Assembly: GCF_014904795.1 (NCBI RefSeq)
Contig: NZ_JACZFS010000017.1
Coordinates: forward strand, 62,001-126,000
Reading direction: 5' to 3'
Origin: Nisaea nitritireducens
GTDB lineage: Bacteria > Pseudomonadota > Alphaproteobacteria > Thalassobaculales > Thalassobaculaceae
Length of the DNA stretch: 64,000 nt
A program made the translations under genes and the position numbers. The notes beneath the pieces were generated by a model, which made no database searches, had not been told where the DNA came from, and saw nothing but the letters and a program-made list of their open reading frames with translations. This document shows, piece by piece, positions 7,460 to 16,980 of the stretch (the first letter of the stretch is position 1; every line of letters begins with the position of its first letter).

Positions 7460-8629
7460 TCATGCCGATCTGGCGAGCCGGGTTTCGACCAGCTTGCTCC
7501 AGTAGCTGGCGCCGACGGTCAGGGCCTCGTCGTTGAAGTCGTATTCCGGATGATGCAAGCCGGCGGTGTCGCCATTGCCACACCAGATATAGGCGCCCGG
7601 CTTTTCCAGCAGCATGTAGGAGAAGTCCTCGGCGCCCATGCTCGGCGGCAGCTCCCGGTCGACTGTGCCCATGCCGCCCGAAATCTCGGCGCAGACAGAG
7701 GCGGCGAAATCGGCTTCCTTCTCGGTATTCACGGTCGCCGGATAGCCGGAGATGTAGTTCAGCTCGGCCGTCGCCCCGTAGGTCGCAGCGATACCGTCCG
7801 CCACCCGCTTGATGCGCTCCGGCAAGGTCGCCTGCAATTCCGGGTTCAGTACCCGGCAGGTTCCGCGCAGGATGATGTCGTCCGGGATCACGTTGAAGGC
7901 ATCGCCGGCATGGAACTGGGTGGCGCTGATGACAAGCGCCTCCGCCGGATCAGTATTTCGGCTGGTGATAGTCTGGAGGGCCATGACGATGTTCGCGCCG
8001 ACCACCACGGGATCGACACCCTGATGCGGCATGGCGGCATGCGCGCCACGGCCGGAGATGAAGATCTCCCAATTGTCCCGCGCTGCCATGACCGGGCCGG
8101 CGGAAACGCCGAAGCTGCCGACCGGCATTTCCGGCCGGTTGTGCATGCCGTAGACCTCGTCCACCGGGAACAGCTTGAAAAGACCGTCCTCGACCATCTT
8201 CTTGCCGCCACCCTTGCCTTCTTCGGCCGGCTGGAAGATCAGCTGCACAGTGCCGGCGAAATTGCGGGTCTCGGCAAGATACTTGGCCGCGCCGAGCAGC
8301 ATGGTGGTGTGGCCGTCATGGCCGCAGGCATGCATCTTTCCGTCATTCTTCGACCGATATTCCGGCGTACCCTTTTCCTGGATCGGGAGTGCATCCATGT
8401 CGGCCCGCAATCCGATTGCCGGGCCATCCCCGCCATTGCCCTTGATCGTCGCCACCACGCCGGTGCCGCCGAGACCGCGATGGATCTCAAGCCCCATATC
8501 CGTCAACCGTTCCGCCACGAAATCGGCGGTCTCGAACTCTTCGAAACCAAGCTCCGGGTTCTGATGGATATGGCGTCGCCAGCCGGTCAGTTCGGCATGG
8601 AAATCGGCGATGCGATTGACGATAGGCAT
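7460..8629 (-). CDS. M20 family amidohydrolase (hippurate hydrolase/N-acyl-amino-acid hydrolase type)
   Basis: The 389-residue metallohydrolase shows RRHIHQNPELGFEE, LRADMDALPIQE, ACGHDGHTTMLLGAAKYL and FQPAEEGKGGGKKM, the metal-binding and catalytic motifs of the M20D branch that includes HipO and indole-acetyl-amino-acid hydrolases. It removes acyl groups from N-acyl amino acids in the cytoplasm. The start at 8629 fits AGGAG at the right spacing and the usual N-terminus. The P-loop kinase gene follows within four bases. It is divergent from the OYE-family gene at 8826. Confidence 0.92.
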   Translation of the reverse strand: MPIVNRIADFHAELTGWRRHIHQNPELGFEEFETADFVAERLTDMGLEIHRGLGGTGVVATIKGNGGDGPAIGLRADMDALPIQEKGTPEYRSKNDGKMHACGHDGHTTMLLGAAKYLAETRNFAGTVQLIFQPAEEGKGGGKKMVEDGLFKLFPVDEVYGMHNRPEMPVGSFGVSAGPVMAARDNWEIFISGRGAHAAMPHQGVDPVVVGANIVMALQTITSRNTDPAEALVISATQFHAGDAFNVIPDDIILRGTCRVLNPELQATLPERIKRVADGIAATYGATAELNYISGYPATVNTEKEADFAASVCAEISGGMGTVDRELPPSMGAEDFSYMLLEKPGAYIWCGNGDTAGLHHPEYDFNDEALTVGASYWSKLVETRLARSA

Positions 8630-8825
8630 GAAGTGGCTCCTTGCGGGCGGGACGAAATCTCGGGAACTGGAACACCTCGCACGATGGCGCACCCGGCGCC
8701 CCTGTCAAGTGCCGAACAGGCGCTTAAGACTTACCCCTCTAGAACCTACCAGCGATGCGCGACTTGGAGCCTTTTCGGTTATCCTCCCGGAAAAAAAGAG
8801 AACGACTAATAATGGGGAGGACTTA

Positions 8826-9974
8826 ATGACTGCATCGACGCCGCTACTTTTCCAACCGATCCAACTCCGGGGCATAACCCTGCCGAACCGGATCGTGATC
8901 CCGCCCATGTGCATGTATTCCGCTGAAGAGGGTTTTCCGACCGACTTCCATATGGCCCATCTCGGTAAGTTCGCCATCGGTGGCGCCGGCATGGTCATTC
9001 TGGAAGTCACGGCGGTGACCCGCGACGGTCGGATCACGCACGGCGACCTCGGCATCTGGGATGATGAACACGCCAAGAAACTGGCGCCGCTCGCAGCCTT
9101 CCTGAAGTCCGAGGGCAGTGTCCCGGCGATCCAGATCGGCCATTCCGGCCGCAAGGGCAGCATGCAACGCCCATGGAAGGGCAACGGCCCGCTGACACCC
9201 GAGAATATTGCCGATGGAGACACGCCCTGGCAGCCCGAAGCGCCGAGCCCGGTGCCGCTGGCCGACGGCTGGCTGACGCCCCGTGAGCTCGATCTCGATG
9301 ACATGAAGCGGCTCCGCGGTGCCTTCGCGGACGCGACGAAACGCTCGGTCGATGCCGGTTTCGAGTCCGTCGAAATCCATTGCGCGCATGGCTACCTGCT
9401 GCAGACGTTCCTGTCCCCGCTCGGCAACTTCCGAACCGATGCCTATGGCGGCGACCTTGAAGGCCGGATGCGCCTCTCGCTGGAGATCGCGGAAGATGTC
9501 CGGGCTGCATTACCGGATAATCTGCCTCTGTTTGTCCGCATCTCATCCGTCGATGCCATCGAAGGTGGCTGGGAGATGGAAGACAGCCTGACCTTCGCGC
9601 GCGAGCTGAAAGCCCGCGGCGTTGATGTGATTGATTGCTCCTCCGGCGGCCAATCACCGAAAGGCGCAACCAACTTCAAGCTGGTCCGGGAGCCAGGCTA
9701 TCAGGTGCCCTACGCAGCCCAGATCCGGCGCGAGGTGGATATCATGACCCAGGCCGTCGGGCTGATCACCGACCCGCACCACGCTGAAAGCATCCTGCAA
9801 GCCGGGGACGCAGACCTGATCGCCATCGGTCGCGAGGCGCTCTATGACCCGTTCTGGCCCCGCCATGCAGCCGATGCCTTTGGGCAAGACCCTGATTTCA
9901 AAACCTGGCCTCCACAGTATGCCTGGTGGCTGGAAAAACGGGCGGCAGGTCAGCGCGCACAGGATAAATCCTGA
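8826..9974 (+). CDS. NADH:flavin oxidoreductase, Old Yellow Enzyme family (YqjM-like)
   Basis: The 382-residue FMN-dependent TIM barrel starts with LFQPIQLRGITLPNRIVIPPMCMYSA. The Cys in PPMCMYS marks the YqjM (thermophilic-like) class, where it tunes the flavin. EIHCAHGYLLQTFLSPLGNFRTDAYGG and the C-terminal phosphate-binding segment (DADLIAIGREALYDPFWP) complete the family pattern. Such enzymes reduce activated C=C bonds. The start is ATG 8826 behind GGGGAGG, and the frame upstream of it is not coding. It is divergent from the M20 hydrolase. Confidence 0.92.
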   Translation: MTASTPLLFQPIQLRGITLPNRIVIPPMCMYSAEEGFPTDFHMAHLGKFAIGGAGMVILEVTAVTRDGRITHGDLGIWDDEHAKKLAPLAAFLKSEGSVPAIQIGHSGRKGSMQRPWKGNGPLTPENIADGDTPWQPEAPSPVPLADGWLTPRELDLDDMKRLRGAFADATKRSVDAGFESVEIHCAHGYLLQTFLSPLGNFRTDAYGGDLEGRMRLSLEIAEDVRAALPDNLPLFVRISSVDAIEGGWEMEDSLTFARELKARGVDVIDCSSGGQSPKGATNFKLVREPGYQVPYAAQIRREVDIMTQAVGLITDPHHAESILQAGDADLIAIGREALYDPFWPRHAADAFGQDPDFKTWPPQYAWWLEKRAAGQRAQDKS

Positions 9975-10045
9975 AATCTCGCTGTCGCGCAGAGCACACG
10001 TTTGTTTGAGCAGGCGTGACCCTACATACGTTCGAACTCATGACA

Positions 10046-10101
10046 CTCTCTCCAGAAATAAGAAACAGCACCAATTCAGGTGACTGCCTTTCTGGAGAGA
10101 G
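10046..10101 (+). promoter_or_regulatory. Leader stem-loop that buries the Shine-Dalgarno of the P460 gene
   Basis: CTCTCTCCAGAAA (10046-10058) and TTTCTGGAGAGAG (10089-10101) are exact complements: a perfect 13-bp stem with a 30-base loop. The right arm contains the GGAGAGAG ribosome-binding site and ends two bases before ATG 10104. Inside the loop, CACC and GGTG (around AATTCA) can form a second short stem. If transcribed, the ribosome-binding site would be closed unless something opens it. What opens it is not visible. Confidence 0.65.
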
Positions 10102-10103
10102 AC

Positions 10104-10847
10104 ATGAAATACACCAGAGCATCGCGTGTTCTGCTTTCGGCGTCGGCAGGTCTGATGGGCCTCGGCATTGTCGCCGGTCTGACTGTGCGGGCCGAGGCCG
10201 AAAGCATGGACACGCTGGAAGCCCGCCTTGACGCGGTCTGGAACCACAGCAACCAGCTTGCCGCATCGGCCAGCACCTGCACAGTGAAACGGGTCGAGGA
10301 CGCGTGGAAAGCCTCCGGGAGCCCGAAAAAGGTCAAGGGAAAGGCCGATTTGACGGATGAGGAAGCGAAAGCGGCTTACGAATGCATCAAAGCCACGATG
10401 TATCCGCGCTTCGCCAAGTCCGACCTGCCGGGCGCCAAGGAATTCCACACCTGGAACCAGTACAACACCCAGCCCTACCAGTCCGGCACGCATGGCAACC
10501 GTTATGTGAACAACTGGGGCAACGATACCGGCAACGCATATGGTGGGTTCGAGGAAACCAAGTCCGTTCCGGTCGGCACCGTGCTCGCCAAGGACGGCTT
10601 CCACGTCACCATGAAAGGCGAGGTCAAGCGCGCGCCGCTCTTCACGATGGTGAAGAAGGAGGACGGCTTCAACGTGGGCACACTGGACTGGGAATACGCA
10701 CTGATCTTTCCAAACGGAAAAACCATGGGTGTCACCAACGGCAAGAACAGCAAGAAGGTCCAGTTCTGCGCTGATTGCCACAACGCCGCGGAAGACAATG
10801 ACGGCATGTTCTTCCTGCCGGACGAGTATCGCGTGTCCTCGAACTGA
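10104..10847 (+). CDS. Cytochrome P460 family protein
   Basis: The 247-residue periplasmic protein has a signal peptide (MKYTRASRVLLSASAGLMGLGIVAGLTVRAEA region) and one C-terminal heme site CADCH (residues 222-226). The C-terminal half has the P460 fold pattern: GGFEETKSVPVGTVLAKDGF, APLFTMVKK, GTLDWEYALIFPNG. P460 cytochromes carry a c-type heme with an extra protein cross-link and oxidise hydroxylamine, or bind NO, giving N2O or nitrite. It lies just upstream of napEDABC, which suggests a role with reactive nitrogen from nitrate respiration. Its ribosome-binding site lies in a hairpin (10046-10101). An ordinary cytochrome c' of the beta-sheet type is the main alternative. Confidence 0.85.
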   Translation: MKYTRASRVLLSASAGLMGLGIVAGLTVRAEAESMDTLEARLDAVWNHSNQLAASASTCTVKRVEDAWKASGSPKKVKGKADLTDEEAKAAYECIKATMYPRFAKSDLPGAKEFHTWNQYNTQPYQSGTHGNRYVNNWGNDTGNAYGGFEETKSVPVGTVLAKDGFHVTMKGEVKRAPLFTMVKKEDGFNVGTLDWEYALIFPNGKTMGVTNGKNSKKVQFCADCHNAAEDNDGMFFLPDEYRVSSN

Positions 10848-10872
10848 GGTAGCCCAGCATTGTCATTCGTCT

Positions 10873-10897
10873 TCCGCCGGTCATTAGGATCGGCGGA
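10873..10897 (+). terminator. Possible hairpin terminator after the P460 gene
   Basis: TCCGCCG (10873-10879) pairs with CGGCGGA (10891-10897), with an 11-base loop, 26 bases past the P460 stop codon. No T-run follows, so it would act weakly or as a 3' end stabiliser. Confidence 0.35.
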
Positions 10898-11047
10898 GAC
10901 TCAGTACTTGCCGCTCTAGAAACGCGCCGCTTAAATGCCTTTTTCGCGTTAACCAAGAAAACCTCAGGCAATCGACTCAATTTTAGATACTCTTCGTAAA
11001 ACGCAGTGCCCTCGGGACCTGACGGAGAGAGAAAAAACCTTCCGATA

Positions 11048-11061
11048 TTGACCTGCATCAA
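11048..11061 (+). promoter_or_regulatory. FNR/FixK-type box upstream of nap
   Basis: TTGACCTGCATCAA matches the TTGA-N6-TCAA core used by FNR, FnrL and FixK regulators. It lies 77 bases before the napE start. If the site is centred at -41.5 (class II), transcription would begin near 11096, and CAGAAT (11083-11088) sits at the -10 position. The remaining 290 bases between the P460 gene and napE hold no other gene. Confidence 0.7.
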
Positions 11062-11137
11062 TGAAGCGGATCCCTCCCCGTGCAGAATGCTGCGCAAGAA
11101 TTAATAAAAAGCCTTAAACGGGCTTGGGGGGAGAGCA

Positions 11138-11293
11138 ATGGATTCCGATCAGTCGGCCGCAAAGTCGCGCGAGCTCAAATCCTTCCTGTTTCTGACAATC
11201 GTCCTGGCACCAGTCGTCGCCGTCACACTCGTCGGCGGCCTCGGCTTTGCGATCTGGATCTATCAGATCATCGCGGGTCCGCCCGGCGCTTAA
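11138..11293 (+). CDS. napE: Periplasmic nitrate reductase accessory protein NapE
   Basis: This 51-residue membrane peptide has one transmembrane helix (FLFLTIVLAPVVAVTLVGGLGFAIWIYQII) flanked by charged residues, and it ends GPPGA. Sequence and position at the head of the nap operon identify it. NapE is a small integral inner-membrane protein of unknown precise role in alphaproteobacterial Nap systems. GGGGGGAGAG stands just upstream of ATG 11138. It is the first gene behind the FNR-like box. Confidence 0.88.
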   Translation: MDSDQSAAKSRELKSFLFLTIVLAPVVAVTLVGGLGFAIWIYQIIAGPPGA

Positions 11294-11356
11294 AGCGTGA
11301 CGGCGGCCGCTGCGATGCCGCCACATCCATCCACGACCAGAATGTGGGAGAAGCAG

Positions 11357-11695
11357 ATGGCCATGGAACGAGAAGACGGGGTCGACCCGTCAAAGCGGAA
11401 AATTCTCTTCGGCGATACAGGTTCCGGCACGAATGACGCCAGCGCTCCCTATCAGATCGCCAGCATTCTCATTCAGGCCGAACCGAAGAACATGCCTGCG
11501 ATCAGACAGCGCTTTTCACCGGTCTCCTCCATCGAGTTTCACGACGCCCCCGGCATCGGAAAACTGATCGCGACGATCGAGGCGCGCAACGATCACGAAT
11601 TGGTCGAATTCGTCGACCTTTTCGAGCAGACCCCCGGGGTGATGAGCGTTGCTCTCGTCTACCACCAGATTGATGACGGAGGCGACGATGCCTAG
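11357..11695 (+). CDS. napD: NapD, chaperone for the NapA signal peptide
   Basis: The 112-residue protein has the NapD ferredoxin-like fold ([22 protein letters not shown], then [42 protein letters not shown]). NapD binds the twin-arginine signal of NapA and holds back export until the molybdenum cofactor is inserted. The start at 11357 is chosen because GGGAG lies six bases upstream; ATG 11363 is also possible. The N-terminus is about 30 residues longer than minimal NapD. The stop TAG overlaps the start region of napA. Confidence 0.9.
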   Translation: MAMEREDGVDPSKRKILFGDTGSGTNDASAPYQIASILIQAEPKNMPAIRQRFSPVSSIEFHDAPGIGKLIATIEARNDHELVEFVDLFEQTPGVMSVALVYHQIDDGGDDA

Positions 11696-14228
11696 AGACG
11701 GCGATAGCCCCAAACTTTCCCGACGCGAATATATCAAGGTCCAGGCGGTCGCAGCCGCGACGGCGGCAGCAGCGGCAAGTGCCGGCCTTCCCATTCCAGC
11801 CGAGTCAGCGGAGCTGAAGGCCGCCGCCCAGCTTTCCGAAATGCGCTGGTCGAAGGCCGCCTGCCGGTTCTGCGGCACTGGATGCTCGGTCATGGTCGGC
11901 GTCAAGGATGGCCGCGTCGTAGCCACTCACGGCGACGCCAAGGCAGAGGTCAATCGCGGCCTCAACTGTGTGAAAGGGTACTTCCTTTCCAAGATTCTCT
12001 ATGGCGCCGACAGACTGACCAAACCGCTGCTGCGAATGACGGACGGCAAGTACGACAAGAACGGCGAATTCCACGAAGTCAGCTGGGATCAGGCCTTCGA
12101 CATCATGGCAGAGAAGTTCAAGGCCGCCATCGCCAAGACCCGCAACAGCGAGGAGATGCCGCCGGTCGGCATGTTCGGCTCAGGCCAGTGGACGGTCTGG
12201 GAGGGCTATGCCGCCTCCAAGCTCTACAAGGCCGGCTTCCGCTCCAACCATATCGACCCGAACGCCCGTCACTGCATGGCTTCGGCCGTCGCCGGTTTCA
12301 TCCGGACCTTCGGCATCGATGAGCCGATGGGGTGCTACGACGACATCGAGGAAACGGACGCATTCGTGCTCTGGGGCTCGAACATGGCGGAAATGCATCC
12401 GATCCTCTGGACCCGGATAACCGACCGCCGGCTTTCCGCTCCGCATGTCAACGTCACCGTGCTGTCGACCTATCAGCATCGCTGCTACGATCTGGCGGAC
12501 AGCGGTCTCATCTTCACCCCGCAGACCGACCTGGCGATCCTCAACTTTATCGCCAACTACATCATCCAGAATGATCGTGTGAATCAGAACTTTGTCGGAA
12601 AGCACGTGCGTTTCCGGCTCGGCAATGCCGATATCGGCTATGGCCTCCGCCCGGAACACGAGCTGGAGAGAAACGCCAAGAATGCCAAGAAGGCAGGCGG
12701 CTCCACGGATATGAGTTTCGAGGATTACGCCAAATTCGTTTCGGCCTATGACGTCGATAGCGTCTCGAAACTCTCCGGCGTGCCGACGAACCAACTGATC
12801 GAATTGGCCGAGCTTTACGCGGACCTGAACCGCAAGGTCGTCTCGTTCTGGACCATGGGTTTCAACCAGCACACCCGGGGTGTTTGGTGCAATAACCTGA
12901 TCTACAACATCCATCTTCTGACGGGCAAAATCTCCGAGCCCGGCAACAGCCCGTTCTCGCTCACCGGACAACCTTCCGCATGCGGTACAGCGCGTGAGGT
13001 CGGGACCTTCGCACACCGGCTTCCGGCAGACTATGTCGTGGCCAAGAAGGAGCATCGGGACATCGCCGAGAAGATCTGGCAGATCCCCGAAGGCACGATC
13101 CCCGGCAAGGTCGGCTACCATGCCGCGCTGCAGAACCGGATGTTGAAGGACGGCAAGCTCAACGCCTACTGGGTCCAGTGCAACAACAACATGCAGGCGG
13201 CAGCCAACATCAATGAGGAAGGCTATCCGGGTTACCGGAATCCGGACAATTTCATTGTCGTCTCGGACGCCTATCCGACAGTCACGGCGCAGGCTGCAGA
13301 CCTGATCCTGCCAACCGCCATGTGGGTTGAAAAGGAAGGCGCCTACGGCAATGCCGAACGCCGCACCCAGTTTTGGTATCAGCAGGTGCAGGCTCCCGGT
13401 GAAGCGAAATCGGATATCTGGCAAACCGTCGAGTTTTCCAAACGGTTCAAGACGGATGAGGTCTGGTCCGACGATCTTCTGGACAAGAACCCCGAATACC
13501 GCGGAAAGACCCTCTATGAGGTGCTCTTTGCCAATGGCACCGCGAACAAGTTCCCGCTGTCGGACGCGAGCCTCGAGTTCGAGAATGCCGAGTCCCAGGA
13601 TTTCGGCTTCTACCTGCAGAAGGGCCTGTTCGAGGAGTATGCCACTTTTGGCCGGGGCCACGGGCACGACCTGGCGGACTTCGACACCTATCACAAGGTG
13701 CGCGGGCTGCGCTGGCCGGTCGTCGACGGCAAGGAGACGCGCTGGCGGTTCCGTGAGGGGCTCGACCCCTATGTCGAGGCGGGAAAGGATGTCCAGTTCT
13801 ACGGCAAGAAGGACGGCAAGGCCTGGATTTTCGCCCTGCCCTACGAGCCGCCAGCGGAAGCGCCGGACGAGGAATACGATCTCTGGCTCTCCACGGGACG
13901 CGTGCTGGAACACTGGCACTCGGGCTCGATGACGCAGCGTGTTCCGGAACTGTACAAGGCGTTCCCGGATGCTGTGGTCTTCATGCACCCGGACGATGCT
14001 CAGAAACGGGGCCTTCGCCGGGGCGATGAAGTCACCATTACATCGCGGCGCGGCGAGATCCGTACCCGCGTCGAGACAAGGGGCCGGAACAAGCCTCCGC
14101 AAGGGCTCGTCTTCGTCCCCTGGTTCGACGCCAGTCAGCTGATCAACAAAGTCACGCTGGATGCAACCGACCCGATCTCCAAGCAAACGGATTTCAAGAA
14201 ATGCGCAGTCAAAATCGCCAAGGCCTGA
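11688..14228 (+). CDS. napA: Periplasmic nitrate reductase catalytic subunit NapA
   Basis: This 846-residue molybdoenzyme reduces nitrate to nitrite in the periplasm. The N-terminus has a twin-arginine signal ([23 protein letters not shown]). Mature NapA begins with the [4Fe-4S] site CRFCGTGC (about residues 59-66), with the fourth Cys in [23 protein letters not shown] (about residue 196) supplies the Cys that ligates molybdenum. Later segments ([60 protein letters not shown]) bind the two guanine dinucleotides. The start at 11688 has GGAGG upstream and overlaps the end of napD. Its stop overlaps napB. Confidence 0.97.
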   Translation: MPRDGDSPKLSRREYIKVQAVAAATAAAAASAGLPIPAESAELKAAAQLSEMRWSKAACRFCGTGCSVMVGVKDGRVVATHGDAKAEVNRGLNCVKGYFLSKILYGADRLTKPLLRMTDGKYDKNGEFHEVSWDQAFDIMAEKFKAAIAKTRNSEEMPPVGMFGSGQWTVWEGYAASKLYKAGFRSNHIDPNARHCMASAVAGFIRTFGIDEPMGCYDDIEETDAFVLWGSNMAEMHPILWTRITDRRLSAPHVNVTVLSTYQHRCYDLADSGLIFTPQTDLAILNFIANYIIQNDRVNQNFVGKHVRFRLGNADIGYGLRPEHELERNAKNAKKAGGSTDMSFEDYAKFVSAYDVDSVSKLSGVPTNQLIELAELYADLNRKVVSFWTMGFNQHTRGVWCNNLIYNIHLLTGKISEPGNSPFSLTGQPSACGTAREVGTFAHRLPADYVVAKKEHRDIAEKIWQIPEGTIPGKVGYHAALQNRMLKDGKLNAYWVQCNNNMQAAANINEEGYPGYRNPDNFIVVSDAYPTVTAQAADLILPTAMWVEKEGAYGNAERRTQFWYQQVQAPGEAKSDIWQTVEFSKRFKTDEVWSDDLLDKNPEYRGKTLYEVLFANGTANKFPLSDASLEFENAESQDFGFYLQKGLFEEYATFGRGHGHDLADFDTYHKVRGLRWPVVDGKETRWRFREGLDPYVEAGKDVQFYGKKDGKAWIFALPYEPPAEAPDEEYDLWLSTGRVLEHWHSGSMTQRVPELYKAFPDAVVFMHPDDAQKRGLRRGDEVTITSRRGEIRTRVETRGRNKPPQGLVFVPWFDASQLINKVTLDATDPISKQTDFKKCAVKIAKA

Positions 14229-14686
14229 TGAAGCCCGTGCGGCACGCAGCGTTTCTTCTGGCGCTGATCGTGACCGCCTCCATGGTCCCCGCACTTGTGA
14301 GCTTCGCGGAAGATCCAACCGCAACGCTTCGGGAGGCCGAGATATCGGTGAACAAGGAAGCCCCGCGGATGGGGCGGATCACCAACAACGACCTCCGGCA
14401 GGCCCGAAACTATCCGGAACAGCCACCGTTGATCCCCCACAAGATCAGGGGATATCAGGTCGATAAAAACTCAAATCGCTGTCTGACCTGTCACAGCCGC
14501 TCCGCGGTCGAGCAGTCCCAGGCGCCAATGATCAGCGTGACCCACTACATGGATCGCGACAATCAGGTGCGGGCCACCGTTTCGGCCCGGCGCTACTTTT
14601 GCAACCAGTGTCACGTTCCGCAGACCGACGCCAAACCGCTGGTGGAAAACACCTTCGTTGACGTCGACACTCTGCTGAACAGGTGA
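14228..14686 (+). CDS. napB: Diheme cytochrome c NapB, electron-transfer subunit of nitrate reductase
   Basis: The 152-residue precursor has a signal peptide ([27 protein letters not shown]) and two heme sites, CLTCH and CNQCH. The block between them ([10 protein letters not shown]) is typical of NapB. It passes electrons from NapC to NapA in the periplasm. The start ATG overlaps the napA stop (ATGA), so translation is coupled. Length is normal for the family. Confidence 0.96.
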   Translation: MKPVRHAAFLLALIVTASMVPALVSFAEDPTATLREAEISVNKEAPRMGRITNNDLRQARNYPEQPPLIPHKIRGYQVDKNSNRCLTCHSRSAVEQSQAPMISVTHYMDRDNQVRATVSARRYFCNQCHVPQTDAKPLVENTFVDVDTLLNR

Positions 14687-14702
14687 CGGGAGGGCCCATC
14701 AA

Positions 14703-15290
14703 TTGTCGCTTTTCCGGATCCTGAAATCGTACTGGGAGACCCTGACGCGGCCGTCGCGCTATTTCTCCCTCGCCTTCCTGACGATGGGTGGATTCATCGC
14801 AGGGATCATCTTCTGGGGCGGTTTCAACACCGCTCTCGAAATTACCAATACCGAAAAATTCTGTATCTCCTGCCATGAGATGCGGGACAACGTTTATGCC
14901 GAACTGAAATCCACCATCCACTACACCAACCGCTCCGGCGTCCGTGCGACCTGTCCCGATTGCCATGTCCCCCATAACTGGACGGACAAGATCGCCCGCA
15001 AGATGCAGGCATCGAAAGAGGTCTGGGGCAAGATCTTCGGCACCATCAGCACGCGAGAGAAGTTTCTGGAAAAACGCTTCGAATTAGCCAGCCACGAATG
15101 GGAACGGCTCGAAGCAAATGACTCGCTCGAATGCCGAAACTGCCATGACTTCACCTACATGGATTTCACTCAGCAAAGTCCACGTGCGGCTGACCACCAT
15201 GCGCGCCTGCTCGCGACAGGTGAGAAAACCTGCATCGATTGCCACAAGGGCATCGCACACCAACTGCCAGACATGGCACAGAAAAACTGA
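14703..15290 (+). CDS. napC: Tetraheme quinol dehydrogenase NapC
   Basis: The 195-residue NapC/NirT-family protein has one N-terminal membrane anchor ([21 protein letters not shown]) and four heme sites: CISCH, CPDCH, CRNCH and CIDCH. It oxidises membrane quinol and feeds NapB. The gene starts with TTG at 14703, fixed by GGGAGG upstream and by the conserved N-terminus [18 protein letters not shown]; no ATG or GTG fits. It is the last nap gene, and no napF, napG or napH is present. It ends two bases from the stop codon of the convergent MFS gene, with no visible terminator. Confidence 0.95.
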   Translation: MSLFRILKSYWETLTRPSRYFSLAFLTMGGFIAGIIFWGGFNTALEITNTEKFCISCHEMRDNVYAELKSTIHYTNRSGVRATCPDCHVPHNWTDKIARKMQASKEVWGKIFGTISTREKFLEKRFELASHEWERLEANDSLECRNCHDFTYMDFTQQSPRAADHHARLLATGEKTCIDCHKGIAHQLPDMAQKN

Positions 15291-15292
15291 AA

Positions 15293-16441
15293 CTAGGGTA
15301 GCCGCGCCGGTCTGCCACTCACGCACATCGCCGTGCAGGCCAGGCCGGAGAATACGAGCAAAGCGACCTCCCCGCCTTTCCAGTCATAGAGCGCCCCGAA
15401 AAGGGGCGCTCCTGCAACCTGACCCGCCGCAATCGCCAGAAACCCGGCCCCCAGACCGAAAGCGGGACTGCTCGGAACCATTTCGACGCCCCATACCAGA
15501 ATGACGCCCGTCAGCATGATGTAGGCCGCACCGAATAATGCGGCGGCGATAAGGGGCACAGCGCCAGAGGCATTGGAAAAGAGGATCAAAAGCAGGGATA
15601 GGGCGAGCGCGACGAGCGAAACCCGGTGCACCGGATTGAGCCCGAAACGCCGGATCAGAGGCCCCGCAGCCGCGCCGACAATTCCCGCAATACCAATCAC
15701 GATCCAGACCCGTGCAATTGCCTCTTCTCCCCACCCGGCGAGCCCGTGCAACAGCGCTCCCCCGAATGTCCAGACAGCCGTGCTGGTCATGCCCATGAGA
15801 AATGCCGCCAAAAGAACCGGTCTCAGAGCGCCGGGAACACGAGCATTCGGGCTGGCGCGTTCCTCTCTACGCGCAGCAACCGAAGCGACGACTGGCATCG
15901 CATAACCAAGCCAGACCGTCACTCCGAGTGCCATTACCGCAAAGACCGCATAAGCCTCCCGCCAGGCTTCGGCAAATCCGATCGCCACCGGGCCGGAAAG
16001 GATCACGCCCGCACTGGTACCGCTGTTGATCAGTGTGTTTGCCGCACCCTGACGTGCGCCGGAAATGCTCTGCGAAACGGCCAGCGCCAACGGCGGCGAT
16101 GCCAACCCCGTACTCACCCCAGCGAGGAAAACAGCCGCACCCAATTGCCCGGCCCCATCGGACCATGCAATCCCCGCCATGCCCGTCGTGGCGACAAGAC
16201 CGGCAATCAGCACAGTCCGGCGCGCGCCGAGCCTGTTGCTCGCCAGAGCCGCGACGGTAATCGCAAGGCAATAGGCCGCAAAGGCACCGGCGCTGATCAA
16301 CCCGGCCTCGGTCCGGCTGAGACCGAGATCGGCTGTTATCGCCGGAAGAAACAGTCCGTAAGCGAAACGCGCCAACCCGTAGGAAGCGGCAATCAAGGCA
16401 AATCCGGCCGCAATGAAGGATATCGTTCCCGCGGGTTTCAC
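15293..16441 (-). CDS. MFS transporter, YbfB/YjiJ-like
   Basis: The 382-residue protein has twelve predicted membrane helices. The first, SFIAAGFALIAASYGLARFAYGLFLPAITADLGLSRTEAG, carries the ARFAYG motif typical of the YbfB/YjiJ group. These are uncharacterised exporters of small molecules. The ATG overlaps the stop of the tetR-family gene by four bases (ATGA), so the two form one operon and the regulator probably controls this pump. The ligand is unknown. Confidence 0.88.
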   Translation of the reverse strand: MKPAGTISFIAAGFALIAASYGLARFAYGLFLPAITADLGLSRTEAGLISAGAFAAYCLAITVAALASNRLGARRTVLIAGLVATTGMAGIAWSDGAGQLGAAVFLAGVSTGLASPPLALAVSQSISGARQGAANTLINSGTSAGVILSGPVAIGFAEAWREAYAVFAVMALGVTVWLGYAMPVVASVAARREERASPNARVPGALRPVLLAAFLMGMTSTAVWTFGGALLHGLAGWGEEAIARVWIVIGIAGIVGAAAGPLIRRFGLNPVHRVSLVALALSLLLILFSNASGAVPLIAAALFGAAYIMLTGVILVWGVEMVPSSPAFGLGAGFLAIAAGQVAGAPLFGALYDWKGGEVALLVFSGLACTAMCVSGRPARLP

Positions 16442-16977
16442 CTCTTGGAGGCCGCAGCGACCAGTGCCTCTGCCGCATCCCGCGCGGCATCCACCATCTC
16501 GTCACCCGCGACTGCCGCAGCGGAAACCGCCCCTTCGAAGAGCAGCCAAACCTGGTCTGCCAGACGCGGATCGGGGGCTCCGACAGCCGCCTCAACCCGC
16601 TCGGCGATCAGCGCGCGCATGCGCTGCTTGTGCGATTGAGCGAAGGCCGCGATCTCCGGATCTTCGGAGTGGTATTCGCCAAGCGCCCGCAGGAACGGAC
16701 AGCCGACGCCTCCCTCTTCACCCATCCAATCCAGCAAAACATCAAACATACCGGAGACCGGGCCAGTCTCGGCAACGGCATTCATCGCGGCAAAGAAGCG
16801 TTGGTCACGGCCCTTCAGAATGGCCAATGCCAGCCCGTTCTTGGAGCCGAAATGCTTGTAGAGCGTGCGGGTCGAGGCTCCGGCCGGCTCCAGCAGGCGG
16901 TCGACCCCAGTTGCCCGGAAACCCTCACGGCAGAAAACCTGCTCGGCGGTTGAAAGAATGACTTCGCGCTTATCCAT
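16438..16977 (-). CDS. TetR/AcrR family transcriptional regulator
   Basis: The 179-residue protein has an N-terminal helix-turn-helix (VILSTAEQVFCREGFRATGVDRLLEPAGASTRTLYKHFGSKNGLALAIL) and a divergent C-terminal ligand-binding part. A 32-bp perfect palindrome lies three bases upstream of its start codon, and the MFS gene overlaps its stop. Autorepression and control of the pump are the natural reading. There is no recognisable Shine-Dalgarno before the ATG at 16977, because the palindrome occupies that space. Confidence 0.92.
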   Translation of the reverse strand: MDKREVILSTAEQVFCREGFRATGVDRLLEPAGASTRTLYKHFGSKNGLALAILKGRDQRFFAAMNAVAETGPVSGMFDVLLDWMGEEGGVGCPFLRALGEYHSEDPEIAAFAQSHKQRMRALIAERVEAAVGAPDPRLADQVWLLFEGAVSAAAVAGDEMVDAARDAAEALVAAASKR

Positions 16978-16980
16978 GAC

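Noticed and set aside
7337-8809. A 490-codon plus-strand frame opposite the M20 amidohydrolase
   Set aside because: It runs across the M20 gene and part of the kinase gene in antisense, with no family match.
12180-14324. A 714-codon open frame on the minus strand opposite napA and the start of napB
   Set aside because: It is the complement of strongly conserved nap coding sequence; long antisense frames are expected in GC-rich genes. It has no family resemblance.
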